A stretch of 64,000 nucleotides of DNA. It comes from Loktanella sp. GTDB lineage: Bacteria > Pseudomonadota > Alphaproteobacteria > Rhodobacterales > Rhodobacteraceae. Positions 8,795 through 17,468 of the stretch are shown in pieces; position 1 is the first letter of the stretch; the number at the start of each line of letters is the position of its first letter. Location: the NCBI GenBank assembly GCA_017390475.1, contig JAFPBO010000002.1, forward strand, positions 1 through 64,000. Direction: 5' to 3'. The translations under genes and the position numbers were made by a program. The notes beneath the pieces were generated by a model, which saw nothing but the letters and a program-made list of their open reading frames with translations, did not search any database and had not been told where the DNA came from.

Positions 8795-8848
8795 CTTCCC
8801 CGCGGGGAAGGTCCGGATGCGATGAAACCTTCCCCGCGGGGAAGGTTT
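8792..8848. repeat. Two copies of a SacII-centred palindrome
   Basis: Two copies of the perfect palindrome CCTTCCCCGCGGGGAAGG lie at about 8792-8812 and 8825-8848, the second extended with AAA/TTT flanks to 24 bases. They sit between two converging genes, the second touching the stop codon of the permease gene, so they could serve as a bidirectional terminator. Further copies are at 25137-25160, about 25196-25212 and inside a coding region at 31518-31540. Confidence 0.8.
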
Positions 8849-9735
8849 TAGCTGGGCGACAGTCCACGCAGCCGTTCTGACCGGCGGCGCAGAATTTCCA
8901 CCGTCGCCAGCAGCAGCACCGAGACAGCGACCAGCACGGTGGCAGCGGCCAGGATCGTCGGGCTGATCTGTTCACGCAACCCGGTGAACATCTGCCATGG
9001 CAGCGTTTTCTGCGCTGCCGCCCCGACAAACAGAACCACGACGACTTCGTCAAACGATGTAATGAAGGCGAACAGCCCGCCTGATATCACGCCGGGCAGG
9101 ATCAGCGGCATCTGCACCTTGAAGAAAGTCTGTGTCGGCGTCGCCCCCATATTTGCCGCAGCCCGGGTCAGCGATTGATCAAAGCCCACCAGCGTTGCCG
9201 TGACCGTGATGATCACAAAAGGGATGCCAAGTGCGGCATGGGCCATGATCACCTTGATATAGCCGGAAAAGGCGCGCGAAAAGCCAAGGTTGTCTTCCAT
9301 CCACAGACCCATCTGGCTGTAGAAAAAGAACATGCCCGTCGCCGAGATGATCAACGGCACGATCATCGGCGAAATCAGGATCGCCATAATCGTGCGGCGG
9401 TAGGGCACATGCGACTGCGACAGGCCGATGGCCGCCAGCGTGCCCAGACTTACCGAGATGATCGTCGCGAAAGGCGCGATGATCAGCGAATTTTTCAGCG
9501 GCTGAATCCAGTCCTGATTGGTAAAGAAATCCCGGTAATGCCGCAGGGAATATCCATCCGGGTCCAGCGCCAGCATCGCCGGGGTAAAGGTGAAAAAGCT
9601 CTCCGCGTTGAAAGACAGCGGGATGATGATCAGGATCGGCGCGATCAGAAAGAACAGGATCAGCCCGACGATGACGCGGAAGGTGTAATGCCAGATCTTC
9701 TGACCCGTCGTGGCGTAGATGGGCAAGCTGCTCAT
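8848..9735 (-). CDS. ABC transporter permease, PotC/YdcV type
   Basis: A 295-residue inner-membrane subunit of a polyamine/opine-type importer. It has about six membrane segments, with the BPD signature region near AANMGATPTQTFFKVQMPLILPG, which docks the ATPase. The loop EDNLGFSRAFSGY and the long hydrophobic first segment are typical of PotC. The GGAGG before the ATG overlaps the stop of the upstream permease gene, four bases away. It is the last gene of the minus-strand operon; a palindromic repeat pair follows directly. Confidence 0.88.
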   Translation of the reverse strand: MSSLPIYATTGQKIWHYTFRVIVGLILFFLIAPILIIIPLSFNAESFFTFTPAMLALDPDGYSLRHYRDFFTNQDWIQPLKNSLIIAPFATIISVSLGTLAAIGLSQSHVPYRRTIMAILISPMIVPLIISATGMFFFYSQMGLWMEDNLGFSRAFSGYIKVIMAHAALGIPFVIITVTATLVGFDQSLTRAAANMGATPTQTFFKVQMPLILPGVISGGLFAFITSFDEVVVVLFVGAAAQKTLPWQMFTGLREQISPTILAAATVLVAVSVLLLATVEILRRRSERLRGLSPS

Positions 9736-9739
9736 GGCA

Positions 9740-11353
9740 TTATCCTCCGAGTTTCACGTTGTCGATGCCGACGATCCGGTCATAGGCCCAGTAAAGCGCC
9801 ATCACGACGACCAGCAGGATGGTCCCGAGCGCCGCAGCCAGCCCCCAGTTCAGCGAGCTGGAGATATGATAGGCGATCCGGTTCGAGATAAAGATCCCCG
9901 AGGTGCCGCCCACGATTTCCGGCGTGATGTAATAACCGATCGACAGGATGAACACGAGGATCGACCCAGCCCCGATCCCCGGCACGGACTGCGGGAAATA
10001 CACCCGCCAGAAGGCGGTCCAATTGGTGGCACCCAAAGATTTTGCCGCGCGCAGATAGCTCGGCGGGATCGTCTTCATCACTGAATAAAGCGGCAGGATC
10101 ATGAAGGGCAGCAGGATATGCGTCATGGCGATCACCGTGCCGGTGGCATTGTTGATCATCGTCAGCCGGTTGGCATCGCTCACAAGCCCGATCCAGACCA
10201 GCAGATCATTGATCACGCCTTGCTGTTGCAGCAGGACTTTCCAGGCTGATGTCCGCACCAACAGCGAGGTCCAGAACGGCAATAGGACAAGGATCAGCAT
10301 CAGATTGGCCTGCCGCGATGGCAGGTTCGCCAGCATCCAGGCGACCGGATAGCCCAAAAGGATACAAGCCCCCATGATCGTCAGCGACATGATCAGCGTG
10401 CGGATGAACAATTTGACATAGATCTGCTGGTTTTCCGGCACCATCACCACGCCGTCGGGGGTCATCTGCATGTCGATTGAATTCAGGAAATAGCCTGCGG
10501 TATAAGGCGCGCTGAATGTCTGGATCGTTTGCCAGATCCGCGTGTCGCCCCAGCCGTTGGAACTGTCCAGAAAGGCGGCGCGGAAATCCTCTGTCGCAAA
10601 GCCCTGCGCGGCAGTGGCGGCATCTTGCAACAGCTCTGCCGGGACGCTGTCGATCTGCGGGGCAGGGCCCGTGGTCAGATCTTCGTAAAGCGCGGCATAG
10701 ACCACATTCCACGGCTGGACCGTTGTGGGGCTGCGATTATTGGTCTCCTGGGTGACCCGGGCGAAATCGGAGTAGATATCGGCGGTCTGTGGCAGGGCAT
10801 CCTGCGCCGCCTCTGACACGACAAACGCAGGTTCTGCACCGTCGCCGTCCCATGCCGCCAGTTCAGCGATCCAGTCAGGATCAGCCATCAGCGTCGTCCA
10901 TGTCGCGGGGTCTTCCCAGACAGGGTCGAGTGCTACGAATTGTTCAGTATAGACAGCACCCATATCGCTGACATCACGACCGCTGCGCCGGAATTGCGAA
11001 GAGATCCCCGCCAGTTCATAATTCAGCCGCGAGCCAAGCCTTGTGTGCCGGCGTTCTTCGACGGCGATGGCCATATCCTTGGCAAAGGCGGCATAGACGG
11101 CTTCATGCGGCAACGGGTCGATGCTGGCGTCCCAGCTGGCCAGTTCCTGCACTGTGCGCGGGATCGTATTGCCGACGATCTGGTTTTCGACCGAACGGAA
11201 CAGCATCTGCCCGATCGGAATGACAAAGGTCAGCATGATGAACAACAACAGCGGCGCGATCAGCAGCATGGCGCGCAGTTTTTGCCTGCGCAAAGCGCGG
11301 TTCAGGCTGGACTTGAGCGTGCGACCGTCGGCGGCCATCATTTGTTCTGCCAT
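9740..11353 (-). CDS. ABC transporter permease, PotB type with large insert
   Basis: A 537-residue inner-membrane permease, nearly twice the usual PotB length. The first membrane segment (AMLLIAPLLLFIMLTFVIP) is followed by about 250 hydrophilic residues, probably periplasmic, with many Trp and Asp residues. The remaining membrane segments then resume at IMSLTIMGACILLGYPVAW. The EAA-type docking loop is visible (LRAAKSLGATNWTAFWRVYFPQS). ATG at 11353 is chosen; a longer frame upstream runs back into an inverted repeat and is unlikely to be translated. The insert is seen in a subgroup of alphaproteobacterial transporters; its role is unknown. Confidence 0.85.
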   Translation of the reverse strand: MAEQMMAADGRTLKSSLNRALRRQKLRAMLLIAPLLLFIMLTFVIPIGQMLFRSVENQIVGNTIPRTVQELASWDASIDPLPHEAVYAAFAKDMAIAVEERRHTRLGSRLNYELAGISSQFRRSGRDVSDMGAVYTEQFVALDPVWEDPATWTTLMADPDWIAELAAWDGDGAEPAFVVSEAAQDALPQTADIYSDFARVTQETNNRSPTTVQPWNVVYAALYEDLTTGPAPQIDSVPAELLQDAATAAQGFATEDFRAAFLDSSNGWGDTRIWQTIQTFSAPYTAGYFLNSIDMQMTPDGVVMVPENQQIYVKLFIRTLIMSLTIMGACILLGYPVAWMLANLPSRQANLMLILVLLPFWTSLLVRTSAWKVLLQQQGVINDLLVWIGLVSDANRLTMINNATGTVIAMTHILLPFMILPLYSVMKTIPPSYLRAAKSLGATNWTAFWRVYFPQSVPGIGAGSILVFILSIGYYITPEIVGGTSGIFISNRIAYHISSSLNWGLAAALGTILLVVVMALYWAYDRIVGIDNVKLGG

Positions 11354-11380
11354 GAATTTGAACCTTTGGGTTGATGTGCA

Positions 11381-11441
11381 AGGCGGGGTGAACCCCGCCC
11401 TGCGATATCGTGCCTGGGGTAGGGCGGGGTTCACCCCGCCT
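11381..11441. repeat. Long inverted repeat within the ABC operon
   Basis: Two 20-base arms, GGCGGGGTGAACCCCGCCCT (ending near 11401) and its exact reverse complement (from 11421), are separated by 19 bases. Each arm is itself a palindrome (GGCGGGGT-ACCCCGCC). The RNA can fold either as one long stem or as two hairpins. It lies between the binding-protein gene and the first permease gene, where an attenuator or RNA-stabilising hairpin would keep the binding protein in excess over the permeases. Confidence 0.8.
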
Positions 11442-11458
11442 TACCCTGCCGGTGTGGC

Positions 11459-12571
11459 TTACTGTGCCAGCCAGCTCTGGAAACGTGCGTCCAGATCGTC
11501 ACGGTAATCTGCCCACCATTCGTAGTTCTGCACGAATGCGTTGGATGCATTGTCAGGGTTGGTTGGCATATGCGGCGCCATCTCGATGCCCAGTTCGGCA
11601 TGGGTCGACACCAGCGGTGCCGATGACATCCGGGCCGGACCATAAGAGATATAGGCCGCCTGATCCGCCAGACGCTGCGTATCTGTCGCGAAGAACACGA
11701 AATCCAGCACGCGGTTCAGGCGATCTTCTGGCAGACCGGCGGGGATGATCCAGCCGTCAAGGTCATAGACCTGCGCATCCCAGAGCATTTCCAGCGGCTG
11801 GTTCTGTTCCACAATGGCCGAGAAGAAACGGCCGTTATAGGACGACCCCATCACAGCTTCGCCATCGGCGATCGACTGGATGCTTTCTGCGGCGGATGTC
11901 CACCAGATCGTGTCGCCCTTGATCGTGTCAAGCTTGGCAAAGGCACGGTCCTGACCTTCGGGTGTTTCCAGCGTGTCGTAAACATCCTCGAAAGCGACAC
12001 CGTCACAGATCAGCGCCCATTCCATGTTGTTGAGCGGGCGACGTTCCAGCGTGCGGGTGCCGGGGAAGGTTTCCAGATCGAACAATGCACAGATATCTTC
12101 GGGGATGGCACCATCCCATGCGGCAACATCGGTGCGGTACGCATTGGTGGTCGAATAGGCGATCTGCGGGATGAAGCAGGACGAAATGATCATATCGCCG
12201 AAATCTTCGGTCGCAGATGTGCCATCGGGGGCAGCGGCCAGCAAGGCGTCATGGTCGATTTCCATCGCCAGACCTTCGTCGCACAGGCGCATCGCATCCG
12301 CAGCGGTCACATCGACCAGATCCCATGTCAGGTTATTGGCTTCGTCCATCGCGCGCAACATGGCGACAGCTTCGTTCGAGCTTTCGTCCCAGACGGCGCT
12401 GACGTCAGGGTTATCGGCCAGATAGGGTTGCAGATAAGCGTTGTCCTGGCTGGCCTGATAGGCGCCGCCCCAGCTGACGATGGTCATGTCATCGGCCATA
12501 TCCTGGGCAAAGGCGGTGGTTCCGGCCAGCGTCAGGGCTGTCGTCGCCATCATTGCTTTGGTCAGTTTCAT
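11459..12571 (-). CDS. PotD-like periplasmic substrate-binding protein
   Basis: A 370-residue extracellular solute-binding protein. A signal peptide (KAMMATTALTLAGTTAFAQ) precedes the mature domain. The opening TIVSWGGAYQASQ is typical of the PotD/PotF and opine-binding group. ATG at 12571 has GGGAGA before it; the longer upstream frame lacks a signal. It lies between the ATPase and permease genes of the same operon. Substrate is probably a polyamine, opine or similar cation, but the pocket cannot be read with confidence. Confidence 0.88.
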   Translation of the reverse strand: MKLTKAMMATTALTLAGTTAFAQDMADDMTIVSWGGAYQASQDNAYLQPYLADNPDVSAVWDESSNEAVAMLRAMDEANNLTWDLVDVTAADAMRLCDEGLAMEIDHDALLAAAPDGTSATEDFGDMIISSCFIPQIAYSTTNAYRTDVAAWDGAIPEDICALFDLETFPGTRTLERRPLNNMEWALICDGVAFEDVYDTLETPEGQDRAFAKLDTIKGDTIWWTSAAESIQSIADGEAVMGSSYNGRFFSAIVEQNQPLEMLWDAQVYDLDGWIIPAGLPEDRLNRVLDFVFFATDTQRLADQAAYISYGPARMSSAPLVSTHAELGIEMAPHMPTNPDNASNAFVQNYEWWADYRDDLDARFQSWLAQ

Positions 12572-12650
12572 TCTTAATCTCCCGTTGTCATGCCCGGTTG
12601 GTCGTCTGATCAAGGATACCCACCGGGCGGTGGTACCCTTGCAAAAGCCA

Positions 12651-13751
12651 TCACGCATCAAGCGCGCGGCAATCCTCTGGCAACCAGCCGATGTCGATCT
12701 GCGATCCGGGTGTCAGCCGGACCTGATCGGGGGCGTTACGTGTTTTGATGATGAAATCGTCTGTCCCGGCCACCCGCAGGCGGGTACGGAAAATGTCACC
12801 CATGTAAATGAATTCCAGTACCTCGGCCTTCAGCGTCAATGCGCCGGGTTGCAGCCGGGTCTTGTCAATCTCTACCCGTTCAGGCCGGATCGACACTTTG
12901 GTGCGGTCGCCCACGGCATTGACGTTTGCTGGCAAAGCCTCGATCACATCGCCACTGTCGAGCCTGACAGTACAGCGCTTGTCGCCGATTTCCTGCACCA
13001 CGCCGGTCAGGGTGTTGTTTTCGCCGATGAACTGCGCCACGAAGCTGTTCTGCGGGCGTTCATACAGATCATCCGGGGTGGCCAATTGCTGAATCCGCCC
13101 GTCTTCAAACACCGCCACGCGGTCCGACATGGTCAACGCTTCGGTCTGGTCATGGGTCACATAGACCACGGTGATGCCCAGCTGATGCGCCAGATTGGTA
13201 ATCTCGAACTGCAGGGTTTCGCGCAATTGCTTGTCCAGCGCGCCAAGCGGTTCGTCCATCAGCACCAGTTCCGGTTCAAACACCAGCGCCCGCGCCAGTG
13301 CCACACGCTGTTGCTGCCCCCCGGACATCTGTGCCGGTCGGCGATTGCCGAATGCGCCCATCTGCACCATGTCCAGCGCGCGTTTGACCTTGGCCTCGCG
13401 GTCGGATTTGCCCATCTTGCGGACTTCAAGCGGGAAGGACAGGTTCTCTGCAACTGTCATATGCGGGAAAAGCGCGTAATTCTGGAATACCATTCCAATG
13501 CCCCGCTTGTGCGGTGGGATGTTATTCACCGAAACGCCGTCCAGACGGATATGTCCGTGGGTTGCGGTCTCGAACCCGGCCAGCATCATCAGGCAAGTCG
13601 TCTTGCCAGAGCCGGAAGGGCCCAGAAGGGTCAGAAATTCGCCCTTCGGTATCGTCAGGTTCAGGTCTTTGACGACCAGTGTTTCGCCATCATAACTTTT
13701 CTGCACACGTTCGAATGCGACGAAAGCATCGTCGTTTTTGACTTGTAGCAA
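12651..13751 (-). CDS. ABC transporter ATP-binding protein, PotA type
   Basis: A 366-residue ATPase that energises the importer. Walker A (GPSGSGKTT), the Q-loop (GMVFQNYALFPHMTV), the signature (MSGGQQQRVALARAL), Walker B (ELVLMDEPLGALD) and the H-loop (VYVTHDQTEAL) are intact. The C-terminal third is a TOBE domain (TKVSIRPERVEI onward), as in PotA/FbpC. It is the first gene of the operon; AGGTTTGC-type sequence and a TATAAT-like box (13775-13780, minus strand) lie upstream. Order ATPase, binding protein, PotB, PotC. Confidence 0.92.
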   Translation of the reverse strand: MLQVKNDDAFVAFERVQKSYDGETLVVKDLNLTIPKGEFLTLLGPSGSGKTTCLMMLAGFETATHGHIRLDGVSVNNIPPHKRGIGMVFQNYALFPHMTVAENLSFPLEVRKMGKSDREAKVKRALDMVQMGAFGNRRPAQMSGGQQQRVALARALVFEPELVLMDEPLGALDKQLRETLQFEITNLAHQLGITVVYVTHDQTEALTMSDRVAVFEDGRIQQLATPDDLYERPQNSFVAQFIGENNTLTGVVQEIGDKRCTVRLDSGDVIEALPANVNAVGDRTKVSIRPERVEIDKTRLQPGALTLKAEVLEFIYMGDIFRTRLRVAGTDDFIIKTRNAPDQVRLTPGSQIDIGWLPEDCRALDA

Positions 13752-13937
13752 ACCAAACCTCCCCGGTGTTGGTAATTATATTTTTTCTAACTAAAGCGGG
13801 GCTGACCCCAAGATGCAACGCGAAACCGTGCCTTTTCGGAACAAAACCGACATCTTGCGCGCAGAACCCCGAATTGCGCAAGGATTGTGCGGGCTGCGAA
13901 GATGTCAGGCAATATATGCTTTCAGGATAGCCTCTTG

Positions 13938-13954
13938 CGAATGATTATCATTCG
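13938..13954. promoter_or_regulatory. Fur/Mur-type operator before sitABCD
   Basis: A perfect inverted repeat with 8-base arms and one central base: CGAATGAT-T-ATCATTCG. The core AATGATTATCATT matches the centre of the classical Fur box. In Rhodobacterales the Fur homologue (Mur) senses manganese and represses sitABCD, which fits the gene 71 bases downstream. Confidence 0.8.
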
Positions 13955-13965
13955 TGCTTAATAGT

Positions 13966-13980
13966 TGCGAACGGTTCGCA
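13966..13980. promoter_or_regulatory. Second perfect palindrome before sitABCD
   Basis: TGCGAAC-G-GTTCGCA, a perfect inverted repeat with 7-base arms, begins 12 bases after the Fur-type box. No run of T follows, so it is not a normal terminator. It may be a second operator, or another half-overlapping Mur site; the first box shares its GCGAA word. Confidence 0.6.
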
Positions 13981-14024
13981 GATTCTCTTGCCGTCGTTTT
14001 CTGATCTGATCAAAAGGACTGACC

Positions 14025-14918
14025 ATGACATTTCGCACCGCATTTTTCACCGTCAGCGTAGCGGCGATGCTGGCTGGCGGACCCGCCATTGCGGGGGATG
14101 ACAGGTTCCGGGTTGTGACCACCTTTACCGTGATCGCCGATATGGCGCGCAATGTCGCAGGCGATGCCGCCATCGTCGAAAGCATCACAAGGCCGGGGGC
14201 CGAGATTCACGAATACCAGCCAACGCCGCGCGATATCATCGTCGCGCAGGATGCCGATATGATCCTGTGGAACGGTCTGGGCCTTGAAAGCTGGTTTGAG
14301 CAGTTCTTCAATAACCTGCGCGATATCCCCAGCGTGGTTGTCACCGACGGGATTACGCCGGTCAGCATCAGTTCTGGTGATTATGACGGCCAGCCCAATC
14401 CGCATGCCTGGATGGGGTTGAATAATGCGCTGATCTATGTGGACAATATTCGCGATGCCTTTGTGACGCATGACCCGGCGCAAGCGGATATCTATACGGC
14501 CAATGCGGAACGTTATAAACAAGAAATCACCGACACGATTGCCCCCCTGCGTGATGCGATCCTCGCCGTGCCCGAAGACCGGCGCTGGCTGGTGTCCTGT
14601 GAAGGGGCATTTACCTATCTGATAGAAGATTTCGAGATGCAGGAACTTTACCTCTGGCCGATCAATGCCGGCAGTCAGGGCACGCCGCAGCAGGTGCGGC
14701 GGGTGATTGATACAGTGCGCGAAAACAACATCCCCGTGGTGTTCTGCGAAAGCACGGTCAGTCAGGCTCCGGCCGAACAGGTCGCGCGTGAAACTGATGC
14801 GGTCTATGGCGGCGTGCTTTATGTCGATAGCCTGACCGAAGGGGATGGCGCGGTCCCGACCTATCTGGATCTGCTGCGCGTCACCTCGGAAACCATCGCG
14901 CGGGGCCTGGCTGAATGA
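14025..14918 (+). CDS. sitA: Manganese/iron-binding periplasmic protein
   Basis: A 297-residue cluster A-I metal-binding protein. The signal peptide (AAMLAGGPAIAG) is followed by the mature domain. Candidate metal ligands are His in AEIHEYQPTPRD, His in NPHAWMGLNN, Glu in VSCEGAFTYL and Asp in LYVDSLTEGD, the SitA/PsaA pattern. There is no His-rich loop, which argues against zinc. The start of sitB overlaps its stop by ATGA. The Fur/Mur box 71 bases upstream indicates metal repression. YfeA-type iron binding is also possible. Confidence 0.92.
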   Translation: MTFRTAFFTVSVAAMLAGGPAIAGDDRFRVVTTFTVIADMARNVAGDAAIVESITRPGAEIHEYQPTPRDIIVAQDADMILWNGLGLESWFEQFFNNLRDIPSVVVTDGITPVSISSGDYDGQPNPHAWMGLNNALIYVDNIRDAFVTHDPAQADIYTANAERYKQEITDTIAPLRDAILAVPEDRRWLVSCEGAFTYLIEDFEMQELYLWPINAGSQGTPQQVRRVIDTVRENNIPVVFCESTVSQAPAEQVARETDAVYGGVLYVDSLTEGDGAVPTYLDLLRVTSETIARGLAE

Positions 14919-15751
14919 CAACGGGGATCACGGCAACTGGCGTCAGCGTGACCTATCGTAACGGTCACACCGCCTTGCATGACGCCAGTTTCACCATCCC
15001 CACCGGGACGATCACCGGGCTGGTCGGGGTGAATGGCGCGGGTAAATCCACCTTGTTCAAGGCGATCATGGGCTTTGCGCCCGCGACCAAAGGCGCGATC
15101 ACCGTGCTGGACATGCCGGTGAAAGAGGCGTTGCGCCAGAACATCGTCGCCTATGTCCCGCAATCCGAAGAGGTGGATTGGTCATTTCCGGTACTGGTCG
15201 AAGATGTGGTGATGATGGGCCGCTATGGCCATATGGGGTTTTTCCGCCGCGCCAGTGCCGTGGACAAGACTGCGGTGACCCAGGCGCTGGAACGTGTCGG
15301 CATGGTGGATTACCGCAACCGCCAGATTGGCGAACTATCGGGCGGCCAGCGCAAACGCGTTTTTCTGGCCCGGGCGCTGGCGCAGGACGGCAAGGTGATC
15401 CTGCTGGACGAACCATTCACCGGCGTCGATGTCCAGACCGAAGAGGCGATCATTACCCTGCTGCGCGGCATGCGTGACGAAGGCCGGGTGATGCTGGTCT
15501 CGACCCATAACCTTGGGTCCGTCACGGAATTCTGCGATCACACCATTCTGGTCAATCAGACCGTGCTGGCTTACGGGCCAACCGAACAGACATTCACCCG
15601 CGCCAATCTGGAACGCGCCTTTGGCGGCGTGTTGCGGCATTTCGTGCTGGGCGGGTCCGATTTGCATGACGATGACGACAGCCGCAAGGTGCGGGTGATC
15701 ACCGATGATGAACGGCCTTTTGTCGTCTACGGGGATGATGCGAAATCATGA
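14915..15751 (+). CDS. sitB: Manganese/iron ABC transporter ATP-binding protein
   Basis: A 278-residue ATPase of the SitABCD importer. Walker A (GVNGAGKSTL), Q-loop (AYVPQSEEVDWSFP, with the Trp-Ser-Phe-Pro sequence typical of manganese/zinc importers), signature (LSGGQRKRVFLARAL), Walker B (VILLDEPFTGVD) and H-loop (VSTHNL) are all present. The acidic C-terminal tail (DLHDDDDSRK) is extra. It overlaps sitA and sitC by four bases each. Confidence 0.94.
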   Translation: MTTGITATGVSVTYRNGHTALHDASFTIPTGTITGLVGVNGAGKSTLFKAIMGFAPATKGAITVLDMPVKEALRQNIVAYVPQSEEVDWSFPVLVEDVVMMGRYGHMGFFRRASAVDKTAVTQALERVGMVDYRNRQIGELSGGQRKRVFLARALAQDGKVILLDEPFTGVDVQTEEAIITLLRGMRDEGRVMLVSTHNLGSVTEFCDHTILVNQTVLAYGPTEQTFTRANLERAFGGVLRHFVLGGSDLHDDDDSRKVRVITDDERPFVVYGDDAKS

Positions 15752-16593
15752 TGGATCTGCTGCTGTCACCCTTTGCCTATGGCTATATGGTCAATGCCAT
15801 GTGGGTCAGCGCGCTGGTCGGTGCGATCTGCGCCTTTCTGTCGGCCTATCTGATGCTGAAAGGCTGGTCGCTGATCGGCGACGCATTGAGCCATTCCATC
15901 GTGCCGGGCGTGGCAGGGGCCTATATGCTGGGGCTGCCCTTTGCGCTGGGGGCTTTTGTCGCCGGGGGGCTGGCGGCGGGGGCGATGTTGTTTCTGAACC
16001 AAAGGTCGGGGCTGAAGGAAGATGCGATCATCGGGCTGATATTCACCGGATTTTTCGGGCTGGGCCTGTTCATGGTGTCGCTTTCACCGGCTTCGGTCAG
16101 TTTGCAGACGATCACCCTGGGCAATATTCTGGCGATCACCCCTGCCGATACGCTGCAACTGGCGATCATCGGTTTCGTGACGATGGCAGTGTTGCTGGCG
16201 AAATGGAAAGATCTGATGGTGGCGTTTTTCGATGAAAACCATGCGCGCAGCATCGGGTTGCGGCCTGATCTGCTCAAGGTCGTTTTCTTCACCCTGCTGG
16301 CGGCATCCTGCGTGGCGGCGATGCAGACAGTGGGGGCCTTTCTGGTCATCGCCATGGTGATCACGCCGGGGGCCACGGCCTATCTGCTGACCGACCGGTT
16401 TCAACGCCTTCTGGTCATCTCTGTCGCCATCGGCACCCTGACCAGTTTCATCGGCGCTTACCTGAGCTTTTTCGTTGATGGCGCGACCGGTGGCATCATC
16501 GTCACGCTGCAAACACTGGTCTTTCTGACCGCTTTTCTGTTCGCGCCCAAACACGGGCTGCTGGCGGCACGGCGCAAGGTGGCGCGGGCATGA
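15748..16593 (+). CDS. sitC: Manganese/iron ABC transporter permease SitC
   Basis: A 281-residue ABC-3 family permease with about eight hydrophobic segments. The conserved SAYLMLKGWSLIGDALSHSIVPGVAGAY region, split here as LKGWSLIGDALSH, is the family signature; ENHARSIGL precedes the segment that docks the ATPase. It is paralogous to the next gene; the two form the membrane heterodimer. Overlaps sitB and sitD by ATGA. Confidence 0.93.
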   Translation: MMDLLLSPFAYGYMVNAMWVSALVGAICAFLSAYLMLKGWSLIGDALSHSIVPGVAGAYMLGLPFALGAFVAGGLAAGAMLFLNQRSGLKEDAIIGLIFTGFFGLGLFMVSLSPASVSLQTITLGNILAITPADTLQLAIIGFVTMAVLLAKWKDLMVAFFDENHARSIGLRPDLLKVVFFTLLAASCVAAMQTVGAFLVIAMVITPGATAYLLTDRFQRLLVISVAIGTLTSFIGAYLSFFVDGATGGIIVTLQTLVFLTAFLFAPKHGLLAARRKVARA

Positions 16594-17453
16594 TCGACAC
16601 CTTGCTGTTCCCGTTCCAGTTCGCTTTTATGAACAAGGCTTTCGTGATCATGGCGCTGCTGGCCGTGCCGACCAGCCTGCTGTCCTGCTATCTGGTGCTG
16701 AAGGGCTGGTCGCTGATGGGCGATGCAATCAGCCATGCGGTGCTGCCGGGGGTCGTGCTGGCCTATATCATGGGCATCCCGCTGATCATCGGGGCCTTTG
16801 CGGCGGGGATGTTCTGTGCCGTCTCGACCGGGTTTCTGGCAGGCAACAGCCGGATCAAGCAGGATACGGCAATGGGTGTGGTGTTTTCCGGCATGTTCGG
16901 GATTGGTCTGGTGCTATACGCCAAGATCAGCACGGCGGTGCATCTGGATCATATCCTGTTCGGCAATATGCTGGGGGTCAGCGCCACTGATCTGTGGACA
17001 GCGGGGCTGATCGCGGGGTTTGTCGCACTTGTCCTGATCGCCAAGCGTCGGGATTTCCTGCTGCATGCGTTTGACCCGGTGCAGGCGCAGGCGGTGGGTC
17101 TGCGGATCAACTGGTTGCATTACGGGCTGCTGGCAATGATTTCGATGACCATCGTGGCGACGCTGTCGGCGGTCGGGATCATCCTGTCGATCGGCCTGCT
17201 GATCGCACCCGGCGCGATTGCGTTTTTGCTGACCAAAAGGTTCGAGGTCATGCTGCTGATCGCTGTGCTGGTGTCGCTGGCATCGGGATTTGTCGGGGTT
17301 TATGCAAGCTTTTTCATTGATTCCGCCCCTGCGCCCGCGGTGATTCTGGTGATGATGGCCGTCTTTGTTGCGGTCTTTGTCCGCAATAATATCCGCGCGC
17401 GGGCGGCGGATATTGCGCAAAAGAACATTTATGCCTCCGGCGGGGATACTTAG
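16590..17453 (+). CDS. sitD: Manganese/iron ABC transporter permease SitD
   Basis: A 287-residue ABC-3 permease, the second membrane subunit. It carries LKGWSLMGDAISHAVLPG and DPVQAQAVGLR, matching SitC position for position. The final residues (NIYASGGDT) and the stop codon are read from a short repeat element (17433-17465), so the C-terminal tail was probably replaced by it. Last gene of the sit operon, convergent with pqiC 16 bases away. Confidence 0.92.
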   Translation: MIDTLLFPFQFAFMNKAFVIMALLAVPTSLLSCYLVLKGWSLMGDAISHAVLPGVVLAYIMGIPLIIGAFAAGMFCAVSTGFLAGNSRIKQDTAMGVVFSGMFGIGLVLYAKISTAVHLDHILFGNMLGVSATDLWTAGLIAGFVALVLIAKRRDFLLHAFDPVQAQAVGLRINWLHYGLLAMISMTIVATLSAVGIILSIGLLIAPGAIAFLLTKRFEVMLLIAVLVSLASGFVGVYASFFIDSAPAPAVILVMMAVFVAVFVRNNIRARAADIAQKNIYASGGDT

Positions 17454-17465
17454 GCTCGGAAGATG
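17433..17465. repeat. Short GC-rich 3'-end element, copy 2
   Basis: GCCTCCGGCGGGGATACTTAG, then GCTCGGAAGATG, in sense orientation to sitD. It is the reverse of the copies at 7752 and 25216. It encodes the last residues of SitD, includes its stop codon, and separates sitD from the convergent pqiC. Confidence 0.75.
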
Positions 17466-17468
17466 CGA

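Noticed and set aside
8792-8848. CRISPR array suggested by repeated palindromes
   Set aside because: Only two copies with 10-15 bases between, no spacers of regular size and no cas genes; the same palindrome is scattered in the window.
12480-13748. Long open frame on the plus strand across the PotA-type ATPase gene
   Set aside because: It is the mirror frame of a clear ATPase gene in GC-rich DNA and shows no motif of its own.
14025-17453. Zinc importer ZnuABC
   Set aside because: The binding protein lacks a His-rich loop, two permease genes are present, and the box upstream is of the Fur/Mur type rather than a typical Zur box.
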